Shown piece by piece: positions 1 through 7,902 of a stretch of 39,549 nucleotides of DNA. Numbering within the stretch: position 1 is the first letter of the stretch; each line of letters begins with the position of its first letter. The notes beneath the pieces were generated by a model. The model was not told the origin of the DNA, ran no database searches, and worked only from the letters and a program-made list of their open reading frames with translations. The translations under genes were made by a program, and so were the position numbers. The DNA is from Chloroflexota bacterium (GTDB lineage: Bacteria > Chloroflexota > Limnocylindria > Limnocylindrales > CSP1-4), in the NCBI GenBank assembly GCA_016781485.1, contig JADDQH010000022.1, positions 1 through 39,549 of the forward strand, in the 5' to 3' direction.

Positions 1-129
1 GTTCCCGCCGGCGTCGCCGCCCGCCGGCGATCCCCCTCCGCCCGTCGGCGGCGCCGCACCGGCTTGGCACGCCGCCAGGGAGAGCCCCACCGTCGCGAGC
101 AGCGCGACGAACCTGCGCAATCGACCCAT
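1..129 (-). CDS. ABC transporter substrate-binding lipoprotein, N-terminal fragment
   Basis: Only the first 43 codons are present; the gene runs off the left edge of the window. Reading leftward from the ATG at 129, the product has an Arg-containing n-region (MGRLRR), a hydrophobic core and the lipobox LAAC with the lipidated Cys at residue 21. A Gly/Pro/Ala-rich linker follows. A strong Shine-Dalgarno (AGGAGG) lies about 10 nt upstream of the ATG. The binding domain is outside the window, so identity rests on position: it is the fourth co-directional gene after two permeases and an ATPase of the nitrate/taurine/pyrimidine importer type, whose binding proteins are NMT1/THI5-like lipoproteins in Gram-positive-type bacteria. 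The predicted role is capture of a small N-heterocycle or sulfonate outside the membrane; a pyrimidine is favoured by the surrounding catabolic genes. Confidence 0.7.
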   Translation of the reverse strand, partial: MGRLRRFVALLATVGLSLAACQAGAAPPTGGGGSPAGGDAGGN

Positions 130-159
130 CGAGCTCTTCCTCCTCCTCGAGAGGCGCAT

Positions 160-174
160 CATCAGGTCCTGATG
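160..174. promoter_or_regulatory. 15-bp palindrome CATCAGGTCCTGATG upstream of the binding-protein gene
   Basis: This is a perfect 7-1-7 inverted repeat located 31 nt upstream of the binding-lipoprotein start. Eleven of the bases (CATCAGGTCCT) recur at 2981-2991, across the start codon of the first permease gene. It could be an operator, but such a short match may be chance. Confidence 0.25.
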
Positions 175-302
175 CCCCTCTCGACGCGTGGCGCCGCCTG
201 CGCCTTCGCTTGGAACGATAGCGCACCGATTCTCCGCGCGAGGGCCGCCGGCATTCGCGGGGCGACACCGCGCGGTCACGTCAGCCGCGAGGCCGAGCAG
301 CT

Positions 303-1193
303 TCATCCCTCCTGCCCGCGTAGCGAGGCGTGCCACGGCATCACCAGCCGCTCGACGGCCACGACGAGGAGATAGAACACGATCCCGGTGACCGCTCCCA
401 GGAAGATCGCCGCCCAGGTGATGTCGAACCGGAGACGGCTTGCGCTCTGGACGATCACGCGGCCCAGGACTTCGGAGGACCCACCGAAATACTCCCCCAC
501 GATCGCGCCGATGAGGCTGAGCGTCGTGCTGACCTTGAGCGCGGTGAAGAAGAACGGCAGCGCGTTCGGGATCCTCACCCGGCGCAGGATCGTCCACTCG
601 CTGGCCGCGTAGGAGCGCATCAGCTCGAGAACGGACGGCTCTACCTGGGTGAGCCCACGGGTGACGTTGATCATCACGGGGAAGAACACGAGGAGCGCAA
701 CGATCATCATCTTCGACAGCGGGTTCAGCACCCCGAACCAGTTGTTCATGATCGGGGCGATCGCGATGATGGGGATCGCGTTCGCTGCCACCGCGACGGG
801 CAGGAGCGCGTTGCGCGCGGTCGACGAGCGCACGGTCAGGAACGCGACCAGGAGGCCCGCGATGACACCGATCGCGAGGCCACCGACGGCTTCGAACAGC
901 GTCGTGAGCGCCGACCGCCGCAGGAGGTCCGCCTCGGACGCGAGAGCGGCGACGATGGCGGTCGGCGGTGGCAGGATGAAGCGCTGCAGGCGAAGGGCGC
1001 TGACGGACAGCTCCCAGAGGACGATCGTGCCGACGAAGACGGCGGCGGCGGGAAGGTGATAGCCGACGCGGTCGACGTGGCGACGAAGGCCGCGCGTGAT
1101 GACCCCCGCGCCGGACCCGCCCGCGACCGTCCCGTCCGCCGTGGTCACTGCCTCGGCCCCGCGCATACCCCTGCCCACGGCGGGGTCGGCCAT
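303..1193 (-). CDS. ABC transporter permease (SsuC/TauC/ThiX-like)
   Basis: This is an inner-membrane permease of the binding-protein-dependent family that imports nitrate, sulfonates or pyrimidines. From the ATG at 1193 it has 296 residues. Hydrophobic segments lie near residues 48-64, 102-120, 130-150, 162-180, 222-236 and 260-282. The EAA-type cytoplasmic loop that contacts the ATPase is around 190-216 (LMRSYAASEW...RIPNALPFFF). The first 35 residues are Gly/Ala-rich and unlike the rest, so a later start (for example Met10) is possible; no convincing Shine-Dalgarno decides it. The gene follows the ATPase gene by 10 nt and precedes the binding lipoprotein by 173 nt. The second permease shares the same loop motif, so the channel is probably a heterodimer. 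Confidence 0.88.
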   Translation of the reverse strand: MADPAVGRGMRGAEAVTTADGTVAGGSGAGVITRGLRRHVDRVGYHLPAAAVFVGTIVLWELSVSALRLQRFILPPPTAIVAALASEADLLRRSALTTLFEAVGGLAIGVIAGLLVAFLTVRSSTARNALLPVAVAANAIPIIAIAPIMNNWFGVLNPLSKMMIVALLVFFPVMINVTRGLTQVEPSVLELMRSYAASEWTILRRVRIPNALPFFFTALKVSTTLSLIGAIVGEYFGGSSEVLGRVIVQSASRLRFDITWAAIFLGAVTGIVFYLLVVAVERLVMPWHASLRGQEG

Positions 1194-1203
1194 CCACCCC
1201 GCG

Positions 1204-2070
1204 TCAACCGATCGTCCCCTCCGCCATCGTCCGGTCGGGCGACGCCACGGGCGTTTCCCCGTCGACGCGCCCGCGCAGGCTCTCGCGGACGGCGGTCACG
1301 AGCTGGAAGTAGCGTTCCTGCTCACGCGTCTCCTCGTTGCGCGGCCTCCCCAGGTCTACGTCGATGACGTTCGTGATGCGTCCCGGCCGGGCGCTCATGA
1401 CGATGACGCGCGACGAGAGGAAGACGGCCTCGGGGATGGAATGGGTGACGAACACGATCGTCGTCTTCGTCCGCTCCCAGATGCGCAGCAGTTCCGAATT
1501 CATCCGCTCTCGAGTCATCTCGTCGAGGGCGCCGAACGGCTCGTCCATGAGCAGGATCTTGGGCTCGAATGCGAGCGCGCGCGCGATCGCGACCCGCTGC
1601 TGCATCCCCCCGGAGAGCTGACGGGGATAGTGGCGTGCGAAGTCGTGGAGCTCGACGAGCTCGAGCATCTCCCGTGCCCGTCGATCCCTCTCGCGGCCGC
1701 GTACGCCCATGATGTCGAGCGGGAGCCGAACGTTCCCCTCGACCGTTCTCCAGTCGAACAGCACCGGCGCCTGGAAGACCATCCCGTAGTCCCGATCGAG
1801 CCGCGCCTTGCGGGCGGGCTTCCCATTCACGGTGACGATGCCCGCGGTCGGGGCCGTCAGGTCGCCGATGAGGCGCAGCAGCGTCGACTTCCCGCATCCG
1901 GACGGCCCGATGAGCGACACGAACTCGCCCCGCTGGATGTCCACGTCGATCGACTCCAGCGCCCTCGTGCGCCCGTCGGCGACCTGGAAGACCTTGTGCA
2001 CGCCCCGGATGCTGACGACGGGATCGCCGACCGCCCGTGTCTCACCTGCCGACCCTCCGCCGTCGGTCAC
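1204..2070 (-). CDS. ABC transporter ATP-binding protein (SsuB/TauB/ThiZ-like)
   Basis: This cytoplasmic ATPase energises the neighbouring permeases. All nucleotide-binding motifs are visible: Walker A GPSGCGKST at residues 55-63, a Q-loop (MVFQAP), the signature LSGGMQQR, Walker B ILLMDEPFGALDE and the switch histidine in VTHS. At 288 residues it is normal length for the nitrate/sulfonate/bicarbonate subfamily. The start is a GTG lying 4 nt after the permease stop, with GGGTGAGG in the overlap acting as ribosome-binding site, so translation is probably coupled. The subfamily is clear. The substrate is not readable from the ATPase, and pyrimidine import is inferred from the catabolic genes nearby. 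Confidence 0.93.
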   Translation of the reverse strand: MTDGGGSAGETRAVGDPVVSIRGVHKVFQVADGRTRALESIDVDIQRGEFVSLIGPSGCGKSTLLRLIGDLTAPTAGIVTVNGKPARKARLDRDYGMVFQAPVLFDWRTVEGNVRLPLDIMGVRGRERDRRAREMLELVELHDFARHYPRQLSGGMQQRVAIARALAFEPKILLMDEPFGALDEMTRERMNSELLRIWERTKTTIVFVTHSIPEAVFLSSRVIVMSARPGRITNVIDVDLGRPRNEETREQERYFQLVTAVRESLRGRVDGETPVASPDRTMAEGTIG

Positions 2071-2074
2071 CGCC

Positions 2075-2983
2075 TCACCCCGCCGCCAGCGCGCGACCGC
2101 GGAGCACGAACAGCTCGACCGCGCGCACGACGCTGAAGAAGAGGATGCCGAGGACCGCGGAGACCAGGATCGTCGCCCACAGCTTCTCGGGTCCGCTGAT
2201 GTACTGCTGGTTGAAGTTGATGATCGCCCGACCGAGCCCCTCCGGGATCCCGCCCGGCCCCTCGCCGATGATCGCCCCCACGATGCTCGCGGTCGCCGAG
2301 ATCTTGAGCGCCGTGAACAGGTAGGGGAGCGAGGCCGGCAGCCGGAGCTTCCAGAACACCGCCCAACGGGACGCCGCGTAGGACCGCATCAGCTCCAGGG
2401 CACGCGGATCGGGCGAGGTCAGTCCGCGGATCCCGGCGATCGTCACCGGGAAGAACGTGAGGTACGTGGCGATGATGACGACCGATAGCACACCCTGGCC
2501 GAACGCGAACACGATCATCGGGGCGAGGGCAACGATGGGTACGGTCTGGCTGGCGATGACGTACGGCACGAACGCGCGCTCGAGCAGCCGCGAGTGGATG
2601 AAGATCGACGCCAGCGTGAGCCCGAGCAACGCTCCCACGAGGAACCCGAGGGCCGCTTCCCTCCACGTGTAGAGGGCCGCGCCGACGAGGAACTGTCCCA
2701 GCGACACGTCAGAACGCCGCTGGACGGGCTCGAAGAACGAGCCGAGGACCTCCCAGACGTGTGGCAGGGAGAGGTCGCTCGCCATGCCGATCCTGAGTGG
2801 TGGTCGATGTTCGAAGGACACGCCGAGCCCGAGCACGTTCTGTATCCGCCACGGGTCCCCGCCCAGGAACTTGACGCCCTCCCAGACGAGGACGATCGCA
2901 AAGGGGATCAGAAGTGCGAACAGAACGGTCCGGACCCGCCCACCGCGGGTCGTAACGGCAGCGTCGGCGATCCGCTCAGCCAT
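2075..2983 (-). CDS. ABC transporter permease, first gene of the importer operon
   Basis: This is a second permease of the same family, 302 residues, starting at ATG 2983. It has an N-terminal membrane anchor (about 18-36). A roughly 50-residue periplasmic insertion between that anchor and the core (about 48-95) is absent from the other permease. The usual core of five membrane segments follows. The EAA loop (LMRSYAASRW...RLPASLPYLFTALK) lies around 205-230. GAGGA precedes the start by a few bases. It is the promoter-proximal gene of permease-ATPase-permease-lipoprotein. Two different permeases imply a heterodimeric channel. Divergent from it is the C39-like gene at 3192. Confidence 0.9.
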   Translation of the reverse strand: MAERIADAAVTTRGGRVRTVLFALLIPFAIVLVWEGVKFLGGDPWRIQNVLGLGVSFEHRPPLRIGMASDLSLPHVWEVLGSFFEPVQRRSDVSLGQFLVGAALYTWREAALGFLVGALLGLTLASIFIHSRLLERAFVPYVIASQTVPIVALAPMIVFAFGQGVLSVVIIATYLTFFPVTIAGIRGLTSPDPRALELMRSYAASRWAVFWKLRLPASLPYLFTALKISATASIVGAIIGEGPGGIPEGLGRAIINFNQQYISGPEKLWATILVSAVLGILFFSVVRAVELFVLRGRALAAG

Positions 2984-2992
2984 CAGGTCCTC

Positions 2993-2998
2993 AGATTA
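2993..2998 (-). promoter_or_regulatory. Possible -10 box (TAATCT) of the importer operon
   Basis: The minus strand reads TAATCT 9 nt before the ATG of the first permease. This fits the TAnnnT -10 consensus and would give a transcript with a very short leader. No -35 match is seen at the usual distance. Confidence 0.3.
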
Positions 2999-3191
2999 GC
3001 CGCTCATCGGCGCCGGACCCGTCCGTTCCGGTGTGTCGCGCTCTTCGGTGTCAGGTCATCCCGGCCGCTTCTCGTCATCCATGCGACGATGCCGGAGCGG
3101 ACCCCGGAGTCGGCGTCCGACTCGGTCGACGCGCGGAAGCATCGAGCCCGTGACATCGTCCGCCCAGACCCCACCACCAGCGCGTGACGCC

Positions 3192-3983
3192 ATGACCCGC
3201 CGCTCGCTCCTGCTTCTGATCGCTCTGGCGTATGCCCTCGCTGCGCCCCCTGCGGCCGCGCACGCGGGCCCGCGGTCGAAGCCGCTTTTCTCGATGAACC
3301 TCTACCGCGCGGGCGACTTCGTACGGCAGTACACGACGAAGACGTGCGTGCCCGCGTCCATGCAGACGATGCTCAACATGGTCCGCCCGCGGGCCGATGG
3401 GACCGAGCGGACCCAGACGACGTTCTATCGTCTCGTCCTCGAACTGAGCCGGAACCCGTACGGGAAGCCCACCGAGAAGGGATTCGACCTCGCCCTCGAC
3501 GCGATCGGGATGGGGCGCTACGACCTGCGGGGTGAGCGGACGCTCGAGCGTGCGCTCGACGTCGCGGCGGCGGCGATCGCACGGACGAACCGTCCCGTGG
3601 CGCTGTTCGTCTGGCGCGGCACGCACGCATGGGTGATGCACGGCTTCACAGCCACCGCGGACCCCGCGACGACCGACGAGTTCCGGGTCACCGCCGCCTT
3701 CGTCTCGGACCCCTGGTATCCGAGGACCAGCAGCATCTGGGGAGCCTCATCCGCGCCGAACACCAAGCTGACGCCGGCCCAGCTCAGCGTCGACTACGTC
3801 GCGTGGGTCGCGAAAGGTGGACGGAGCCCGGCACTCAACGGTACGTACGTCCTCCTCGTCCCTGTCGATCCGGAGTCTGCGAACGCACCGGTTTCGTCAA
3901 GCGGACCGGACATGGCCGGTAGGCGTGGCATCGGCCACCTCGGAGGCAGCGCGGAACTTCACGGCGGTCCTCAGCCTCACTAG
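3192..3983 (+). CDS. Secreted C39-like cysteine peptidase-family protein
   Basis: The product is a 263-residue exported protein. Residues 1-25 form a Sec signal peptide (MTRR, a Leu/Ala core, then AHA as a likely cleavage site), which is why the ATG at 3192 is chosen over upstream in-frame starts. The mature part resembles the C39-like papain fold: a candidate nucleophile Cys52 in KTCVPASMQTML, a candidate His in THAWVMHGF (145 or 150), and an Asp in VSDPWYP (173). That spacing suits a small papain-like domain. The C-terminal 30 residues look disordered. Peptidase activity is inferred from these three residues only; it could be an inactive binding domain. It stands alone between the divergent importer and the convergent aminotransferase, with no strong ribosome-binding site. 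Confidence 0.6.
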   Translation: MTRRSLLLLIALAYALAAPPAAAHAGPRSKPLFSMNLYRAGDFVRQYTTKTCVPASMQTMLNMVRPRADGTERTQTTFYRLVLELSRNPYGKPTEKGFDLALDAIGMGRYDLRGERTLERALDVAAAAIARTNRPVALFVWRGTHAWVMHGFTATADPATTDEFRVTAAFVSDPWYPRTSSIWGASSAPNTKLTPAQLSVDYVAWVAKGGRSPALNGTYVLLVPVDPESANAPVSSSGPDMAGRRGIGHLGGSAELHGGPQPH

Positions 3984-4080
3984 CTCTCGCACTCGGTGCA
4001 CCTGTCGCGCCGGGGCTCGCCGTCGAACCGGCGTCGCCGTTCCGCTCCGTCAGACCTCTTCGAGAGACTGGCCCGGCGGG

Positions 4081-5418
4081 TCAGACTCGTAGCGACCGGT
4101 CCGCGATGTCGAGGGCGCGGTCGATGATCGCGAAGCCCTCGGCCAGCTCCTCCTCCGTGATCGACAGCGGCGGGTTCGTCATGATCGTGTTCCAGCGCAC
4201 GAACGTGTACAGCCCGTGGTCGCGCAGGTACTTCCCAACGGCCTTCATCTCGTCGCTCGTACCGTTGTACGGCGCGAGCGGCTGGAACGTCTCGCGGTCG
4301 CGGACGAGCTCGAGGATCCCGAACAGCCCGATATTCCGCACCGCGCCGACCGACGGGTGCCGCTGGTACAGCTCCTGGTGGTGCCGCCGCATCACGTCGC
4401 CCATCCGTCGCGAGTTCCCGATGAGGTCGTCCTGCTCGTACACCTCGATCGTGGCGAGGGCGGTGGCGCAGCCCATCGGGTGGCTGTTGTAGGTCAGCCC
4501 TCCGTAGAAGACCTTCTCCCGGAAGTGGTCGGCGATCCACTGGCGCATAGCGACCGCGCCGAGCGGGACGTAGCTGCTGGTGAGGCCCTTCGCGAGCGTG
4601 ATCAGGTCGGGTACGACCCCCCAGTGGTTGACCGCGAACCACTCTCCGGTGCGCCCGAAGCCCGTCATCACCTCGTCGGCGATGAGCAGGATCCCATGTC
4701 GGTCGCAGATCTCCCGCACGCCCTGGAGGTAACCGTGAGGCGGGATCAGGATCCCGTTCGTGCCGACGACGGGCTCGAGGATGAAGGCGGCGATCGTCTG
4801 ACCGCCCTCGTACATGATCACTTCCTCGAGGTCCCGAAGGCTTTCCTCGACCGGCTCGGGCTCAGGCCTCCCCCAGCGGTGGATCTCCGGGGCACGAACG
4901 ACGCCGGAGACGCCCGTTTCTGCTGCCCATCGGCGCGGATCGCCCGTCAACGCGATCCCGACGCCCGTCGCACCGTGGTAACTCCGGTAGCGCGCGAGGA
5001 TCTTGTGGCGCCCGGTCACCTGTCGCGCGAGCTTGATCGCGTTCTCGTTCGCTTCGGCGCCGCCGTTCGTGAAGAAACTGACGTTGATGTCGCCGGGGAG
5101 CAGCTCGGCGAGCTTCCGGCCGAGGAGCGCGCGCGGCTCGTGGGCCATGAACGGGTTGGCGTACGCAAGCTTCTCCGCCTGAGCCTTGATGGCGTCGATC
5201 ACGCGTCGGTCCCCGTGGCCGATGTTCACGCTCATCAGCTGGCTGTTGAAGTCGATGAAGCGGCGGCCGTCGGGGGTGTAGAAGTAGACCCCTTCGGCGC
5301 GATCGACGGGGATCGGGTCTACGACGTTCTGCGCTGACCACTCGTACAGCGTGTGGCGCTTCGAGAGCTCGACGATGTCCTCTGCGGTCAGCGACCCAGG
5401 TGCTACCAGCGTTGCCAC
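4081..5418 (-). CDS. Class III omega-amino acid aminotransferase (beta-alanine / 3-aminoisobutyrate type)
   Basis: A 445-residue PLP-dependent fold-type I transaminase. Visible landmarks are the phosphate-binding stretch NGGAEANENAIKLAR (118-132), Y147/H148 that stack on the cofactor, D248 in ADEVMTGFGRTG, and the Schiff-base lysine K277 in LAKGLTSSY. The start is GTG at 5418, with GAGGTG about 7 nt upstream. The family moves an omega-amino group to pyruvate or 2-oxoglutarate. Because the window also encodes dihydropyrimidinase, beta-ureidopropionase and a CoA-acylating semialdehyde dehydrogenase, the likely substrates are beta-alanine and 3-aminoisobutyrate, giving malonate and methylmalonate semialdehydes. 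Other omega-amino substrates (GABA, putrescine, taurine) cannot be excluded by sequence. It is divergent from the subtilase gene across 227 nt. Confidence 0.87.
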   Translation of the reverse strand: MATLVAPGSLTAEDIVELSKRHTLYEWSAQNVVDPIPVDRAEGVYFYTPDGRRFIDFNSQLMSVNIGHGDRRVIDAIKAQAEKLAYANPFMAHEPRALLGRKLAELLPGDINVSFFTNGGAEANENAIKLARQVTGRHKILARYRSYHGATGVGIALTGDPRRWAAETGVSGVVRAPEIHRWGRPEPEPVEESLRDLEEVIMYEGGQTIAAFILEPVVGTNGILIPPHGYLQGVREICDRHGILLIADEVMTGFGRTGEWFAVNHWGVVPDLITLAKGLTSSYVPLGAVAMRQWIADHFREKVFYGGLTYNSHPMGCATALATIEVYEQDDLIGNSRRMGDVMRRHHQELYQRHPSVGAVRNIGLFGILELVRDRETFQPLAPYNGTSDEMKAVGKYLRDHGLYTFVRWNTIMTNPPLSITEEELAEGFAIIDRALDIADRSLRV

Positions 5419-5645
5419 TCCCGATCACCTCGCTGCTTCTCCCACGCCGTCTCGTGCTTCCGCACGTTTCCCGTCGTCTCGCGATGCCGCCGACTATGCC
5501 AGTCGCGGTTGCTGCCCGCAACGCCGCTCGTCGTGATGCAGGCCACGAGAGCGGCACACGTCGGTGACGGCAGGGTCGGAAGGACGCTAGTACACTGGCC
5601 GGCTGCCAGCGACAGAGCGTCGTGGCGATCGTAGGAGGAGAGAGC

Positions 5646-7838
5646 GTGCGCAGACTTCGTGCGTCGCTCGCGCTGGCGGTCGCCGGCGCGCTGTTCATGG
5701 GGGCTCCGACGGGAGCCGGGGCGGTGACGAGGATCGCCGCCACCGACGGAGCGATCCGTCAGGACGTGGATCGCGCGTACGCCCTCGTGCGACTCAAGGC
5801 CGCGCCGCTCGCGACGAGCGCCACGACGAGGCCGCCGGCCGGCAGGAAGATCGACTTCAACAGCGCGTCCGTCAAGAACTACCGGGCGCAGCTGGCGGCC
5901 CAGCGTAACGAGTACAAGGCGTGGCTTCGCGAGCACGCACCGAAGGCTCGCGTGACCTCCGAGTTCGACGTCTCCCTCAACGCCGTCGGCGTGAAGCTCA
6001 ACGGACACACGCTCGCGCAGATCTCGGGATCACCGGTCGTCGCACAGGCGCAGTATCAGGGTCTCTACCACCCGGTCGCCCACGAGGATCCCGACCTCGG
6101 TCTCATCGACGCGCTGCAGGCGTGGGCCACCGGTGGTGGCGCCGCGAACGCCGGACAGGGCGTGAAGGTCGCGATCGTGGACAGCGGCATCGACGTCACG
6201 CATCCCTGCTTCGACGACACCGGATACGCCGAAACCAACAATCCCGGCGCCCACGAGCCCTTCACCAACGACAAGGTGATCGTCGCGGAGGTCTTCCACA
6301 TGAGGGCGCACGTCCTCGGGCTCACGCCGGAGGCGATCGACGACCACGGGACGCACGTGGCAGGGACTGTCGCGTGCAACCACCACACCCCTGCCGAAGT
6401 CGACGGCGTCGACATCCCCTACGACATCTCGGGGGTGGCGCCTCGCGCACTGCTCGGCAACTACAACGTCTTCCCCGGTCATGTCCTGAGCGCGCGGTCG
6501 GAGGACATCGCGAACGCGCTCGAGGCGGCGTACGCGGACGGGATGGACGTCGCGAACATGAGCCTCGGGGGTGGTTCCGCGGGGATCAAGGACCTGCTCG
6601 CGATGGCGGTGAACAACCTCGACCAGGCGAACATGGTCGTCGCGGTCGCAGCAGGTAACAGCGGACCCGGGCACTACACGGTCCAGTCGCCGGGGTACGC
6701 CGAGCGGGCGCTGACGGCCGGCGCGAGCACCGTCGGACACTTCGTCGGTGCACCGGTCACAGCCGGTGGCCGGACCTACGGCGCAGCCTCGGGTGATTTC
6801 GCCACCGTGACGACGGATCTCACCGCGCCGCTCGGCGTCGTGACGGGAACGACGAACGGGCTCTCGACCGCCTGCTCCGCGCTCCCCGCTGGGAGCGTCG
6901 CTGGCGAGATCGCGGTGATCAGCCGCGGCGGCTGCACGTTCTCGACGAAGATCCGGAACGCGCAGAACGCCGGCGCGGTCGTGGTCCTCGTCGCGAACAA
7001 CGTGGCGGGCGACCCGACCGCGATGGGAAGCGACGGGAGTCCGAACCAGCCGACGGTCCCCGCGTACATGGTGAGCGTCGGGACCGGCCAGGCGCTCAAG
7101 GCACTGGACGGCCAGCCGGCGACCATCGACTCCACCCTGTCCTACTTCCGCACGGGCAACGACGACATCATGGCCGGCTTCAGCAGCCAGGGCCCGACCG
7201 ATGTCGCATTCCGAGTCAAGCCGGACGTCGTCGCCCCGGGCGTCAACGTCCTCAGCTCGGTCACCCACCGCTCCTGCGATGACCCGCCGTGCTTCGCGTT
7301 CTTCCAGGGCACGTCGATGGCGACCCCGCACCTCGCGGGTTCGGCGGCCGTCGTGAAGAGCCAGCATGGGAGCTGGTCCGCGGCCGAGATCCGGTCGGCG
7401 ATCGTGAACACCGCCGAGCGAGGGGTCCTCAAGGACTACCGGACCGGGACGACGATCGTCGACGACGTGAACGTCATCGGCGCCGGCCGGGAGAACCTCG
7501 CGAACGCCGTCCAAGCAGACGTCGTCCTCGATCCGGTCAGCGTCAGTTTCGGCGCCATCCCCTCGGGGTCCGGCCTCGACCGAACCGTCTCGGTCACGCT
7601 GAGGAACGTGAGCGGGTCGGCTGCGACGTGGCCGCTCGCGGTGAGCGGCACGACGGGATCCGGCGTCACCTACACCGTCAGCCGGTCGAGCGTGACGCTG
7701 GCCAACGGCGCCGCGACGACGGTCACCATCACGATGAGGGCCGCGCAGGGTGCGAGCTTCGACGACCACCAGGCGTGGCTCGAGATCGGCTCCGACGGTA
7801 GCGTCGCGCACGCGGCGATCTACACTTTCGTGAAGTAG
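5646..7838 (+). CDS. Secreted subtilisin-family (S8) serine protease with PA domain
   Basis: The 730-residue product starts at GTG 5646, chosen because GGAGGAG lies just upstream and the signal peptide (RRLRASLALAVAGALF) begins there; an in-frame GTG at 5622 has no such site. After the signal peptide comes an I9-like propeptide (to about residue 140). The catalytic domain follows: Asp179 in VAIVDSGID, His235 in DDHGTHVAG, the oxyanion Asn338 in AAGNSGPG, and Ser557 in FQGTSMATPHLAG. A protease-associated (PA) domain is inserted at about 397-492 (RGGCTFSTKIRNAQNAGA). A beta-sandwich of about 110 residues closes the protein, like the Fn3-type tail of large extracellular subtilases. It is probably a degradative exoenzyme. 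A strong hairpin follows 74 nt after the stop. Confidence 0.93.
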   Translation: MRRLRASLALAVAGALFMGAPTGAGAVTRIAATDGAIRQDVDRAYALVRLKAAPLATSATTRPPAGRKIDFNSASVKNYRAQLAAQRNEYKAWLREHAPKARVTSEFDVSLNAVGVKLNGHTLAQISGSPVVAQAQYQGLYHPVAHEDPDLGLIDALQAWATGGGAANAGQGVKVAIVDSGIDVTHPCFDDTGYAETNNPGAHEPFTNDKVIVAEVFHMRAHVLGLTPEAIDDHGTHVAGTVACNHHTPAEVDGVDIPYDISGVAPRALLGNYNVFPGHVLSARSEDIANALEAAYADGMDVANMSLGGGSAGIKDLLAMAVNNLDQANMVVAVAAGNSGPGHYTVQSPGYAERALTAGASTVGHFVGAPVTAGGRTYGAASGDFATVTTDLTAPLGVVTGTTNGLSTACSALPAGSVAGEIAVISRGGCTFSTKIRNAQNAGAVVVLVANNVAGDPTAMGSDGSPNQPTVPAYMVSVGTGQALKALDGQPATIDSTLSYFRTGNDDIMAGFSSQGPTDVAFRVKPDVVAPGVNVLSSVTHRSCDDPPCFAFFQGTSMATPHLAGSAAVVKSQHGSWSAAEIRSAIVNTAERGVLKDYRTGTTIVDDVNVIGAGRENLANAVQADVVLDPVSVSFGAIPSGSGLDRTVSVTLRNVSGSAATWPLAVSGTTGSGVTYTVSRSSVTLANGAATTVTITMRAAQGASFDDHQAWLEIGSDGSVAHAAIYTFVK

Positions 7839-7902
7839 CGCCGAGGCAGGCAGCGCCGGCGGGCGAGCGCGCGACGCGCGACCGTCCGCTTCGCGGCACC
7901 AG

